Made by a program: the position numbers and the translations under genes
Notes under the pieces: model-generated
Database searches by the model: none
Told to the model about the DNA's origin: nothing
What the model saw: only the letters and a program-made list of their open reading frames with translations
IMG/VR virus record: IMGVR_UViG_3300009068_000144
Location: 1-28,686 of that record
Origin: a virus
Direction: 5' to 3' (one strand)
Length of the DNA: 28,686 nt
In this document: positions 28,106-28,686 of the stretch, piece after piece
Position numbering within the stretch: position 1 is the stretch's first letter
Layout of the letters: every line of letters starts with the position of its first letter

Positions 28106-28686
28106 TGGTATCCCCTACTAACTCCAGTATAGCTTGTTCAAATTGTTGGAATTGCGCATCAATGACCCGATTTAGATTTAGGAAATTACATTTATTTTTC
28201 AACGCAATCAACTCCAGTGCTGATTGGTTTGCTTGCCAATCAAATGAGTCAAGATTATTACATAGATCAACTATTTTGTCAATGCGTTTGGTATAGACTA
28301 ATTCGTCATCATAACTTTCATCCCAGAGATCATTGTAGGTATGGAATCCTAACTCTTTAAGATATTTTAAAAAATACGGAGTGGCAACTAGTACAAATGG
28401 AATTCCGGATATCAAGCACTTGAGGATTTTTTCAGTCGGAAAAAATCCATACTCATAGTCAATATCTGTTTCTACCACAAGATTAAAATCAGCTTGGTTA
28501 TACATGTGTATAGGCAGTGACCAACCTAGACTATGATTATATTTTTTTAATGTTGACATTCCTGCGTAAGGATCAAATTCTCCTGGCACAAATTTTTTCA
28601 CATCAAATTGATCTGCCGGCATTCCAAAATCAACACCGCTATATCTAAAAATAAAATTTTTATATTTGATTTTTTCCAATAACTGA
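28092..28686 (-). CDS. Glycosyltransferase-like protein, tandem copy 2 (5' end outside window)
   Basis: The frame is open to the right edge, so the true start lies beyond it; about 197 C-terminal residues are visible. It is nearly identical to copy 1 over GFFPTEKILKCLISGIPF and the following 100 residues. It differs sharply over about 16 residues after FDPY (AGMSTLKKYNHSLGWS against TAILEKEKYNYHTVSQT, one residue longer in copy 1). It ends with a few extra residues (DTNENI). The stop overlaps the ATG of copy 1 by 14 bases. The duplication and patchy divergence suggest diversification of acceptor or donor choice (inference). Confidence 0.8.
   Translation of the reverse strand, partial: QLLEKIKYKNFIFRYSGVDFGMPADQFDVKKFVPGEFDPYAGMSTLKKYNHSLGWSLPIHMYNQADFNLVVETDIDYEYGFFPTEKILKCLISGIPFVLVATPYFLKYLKELGFHTYNDLWDESYDDELVYTKRIDKIVDLCNNLDSFDWQANQSALELIALKNKCNFLNLNRVIDAQFQQFEQAILELVGDTNENI
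28092..28686. repeat. Tandem duplication, unit 2 (continues past window edge)
   Basis: Second unit of the duplication described at 27035-27630, with identical runs at 28228-28325, 28428-28519 and 28566-28676. Similarity is still strong at the last base, so the repeated region extends beyond the window. Confidence 0.92.

Noticed and set aside
1-28686. tRNA genes, CRISPR arrays, insertion sequences or an integrase
   Set aside because: None seen: no cloverleaf-like segment outside genes, no regularly spaced repeats, and no transposase or recombinase motifs.

Overview
The window looks like part of the genome of a large lytic T4-like tailed phage (myovirus), probably from an environmental sample. 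The evidence is a T4-type replication pair (gp41-like DnaB helicase and gp61-like primase), a class I ribonucleotide reductase with glutaredoxin, a PAAR spike tip, several families familiar to me from marine and freshwater T4-like phages, and T4-type late promoter motifs (NATAAATA). Genes are packed almost end to end, often with 4-base ATGA overlaps. 41 of the 42 genes I call lie on the minus strand, so transcription runs from high to low coordinates. The host is uncertain. The encoded porin resembles porins of betaproteobacteria (Burkholderiales type), so a Gram-negative betaproteobacterial host is my best guess.

Layout, left to right. (1) 1-3181: a left arm of small accessory genes. Four sigma70-type promoters that are copies of one cassette each precede one gene or a short gene group; DUF7448-like and DUF6011-like proteins are here. 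(2) 3209-4267: a self-contained porin unit with its own promoter and terminator. (3) 4257-6663: late structural genes, with a PAAR protein and a 641-residue virion protein. (4) 6686-11962: a nucleotide-reduction operon (nrdA, nrdB, glutaredoxin). It is interrupted by a 109-residue protein of unknown function and a lipoprotein with a glycoside hydrolase clan-B type motif; a 35-bp copy of the nrdA 3' end lies between these two. (5) 11967-13727: a conserved protein, a tail-fibre-like protein and a RecB-family nuclease. (6) 13684-15675: an iron-sulfur unit, iscU - radical SAM - iscA, behind a strong sigma70 promoter. (7) 15686-18571: small structural or unknown proteins, with late promoters and a strong terminator. 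(8) 18586-23208: a protein combining a Pol-beta-type nucleotidyltransferase domain with a ligase-like domain, a small protein, then helicase and primase. (9) 23211-28686: SGNH hydrolases, a fibre-like protein, the only plus-strand gene, a 184-residue protein carrying miniaturised DnaE (C-family polymerase) motifs, and tandem glycosyltransferase-like genes of which the second runs off the right edge.

How the genes fit together: replication and dNTP supply (helicase, primase, RNR, glutaredoxin), Fe-S assembly that could feed the radical SAM enzyme, host-envelope modification (porin, lipoprotein), and virion or glycan genes. The strongest candidates for something undescribed are the mini-DnaE protein, the NTase-ligase fusion, the porin unit, and the lipoprotein inside the nrd operon. 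No tRNA genes, CRISPR arrays, transposases or integrases were seen. No stretch over about 155 bases lacks a gene; the longest gap (3128-3280) holds a promoter and a terminator.
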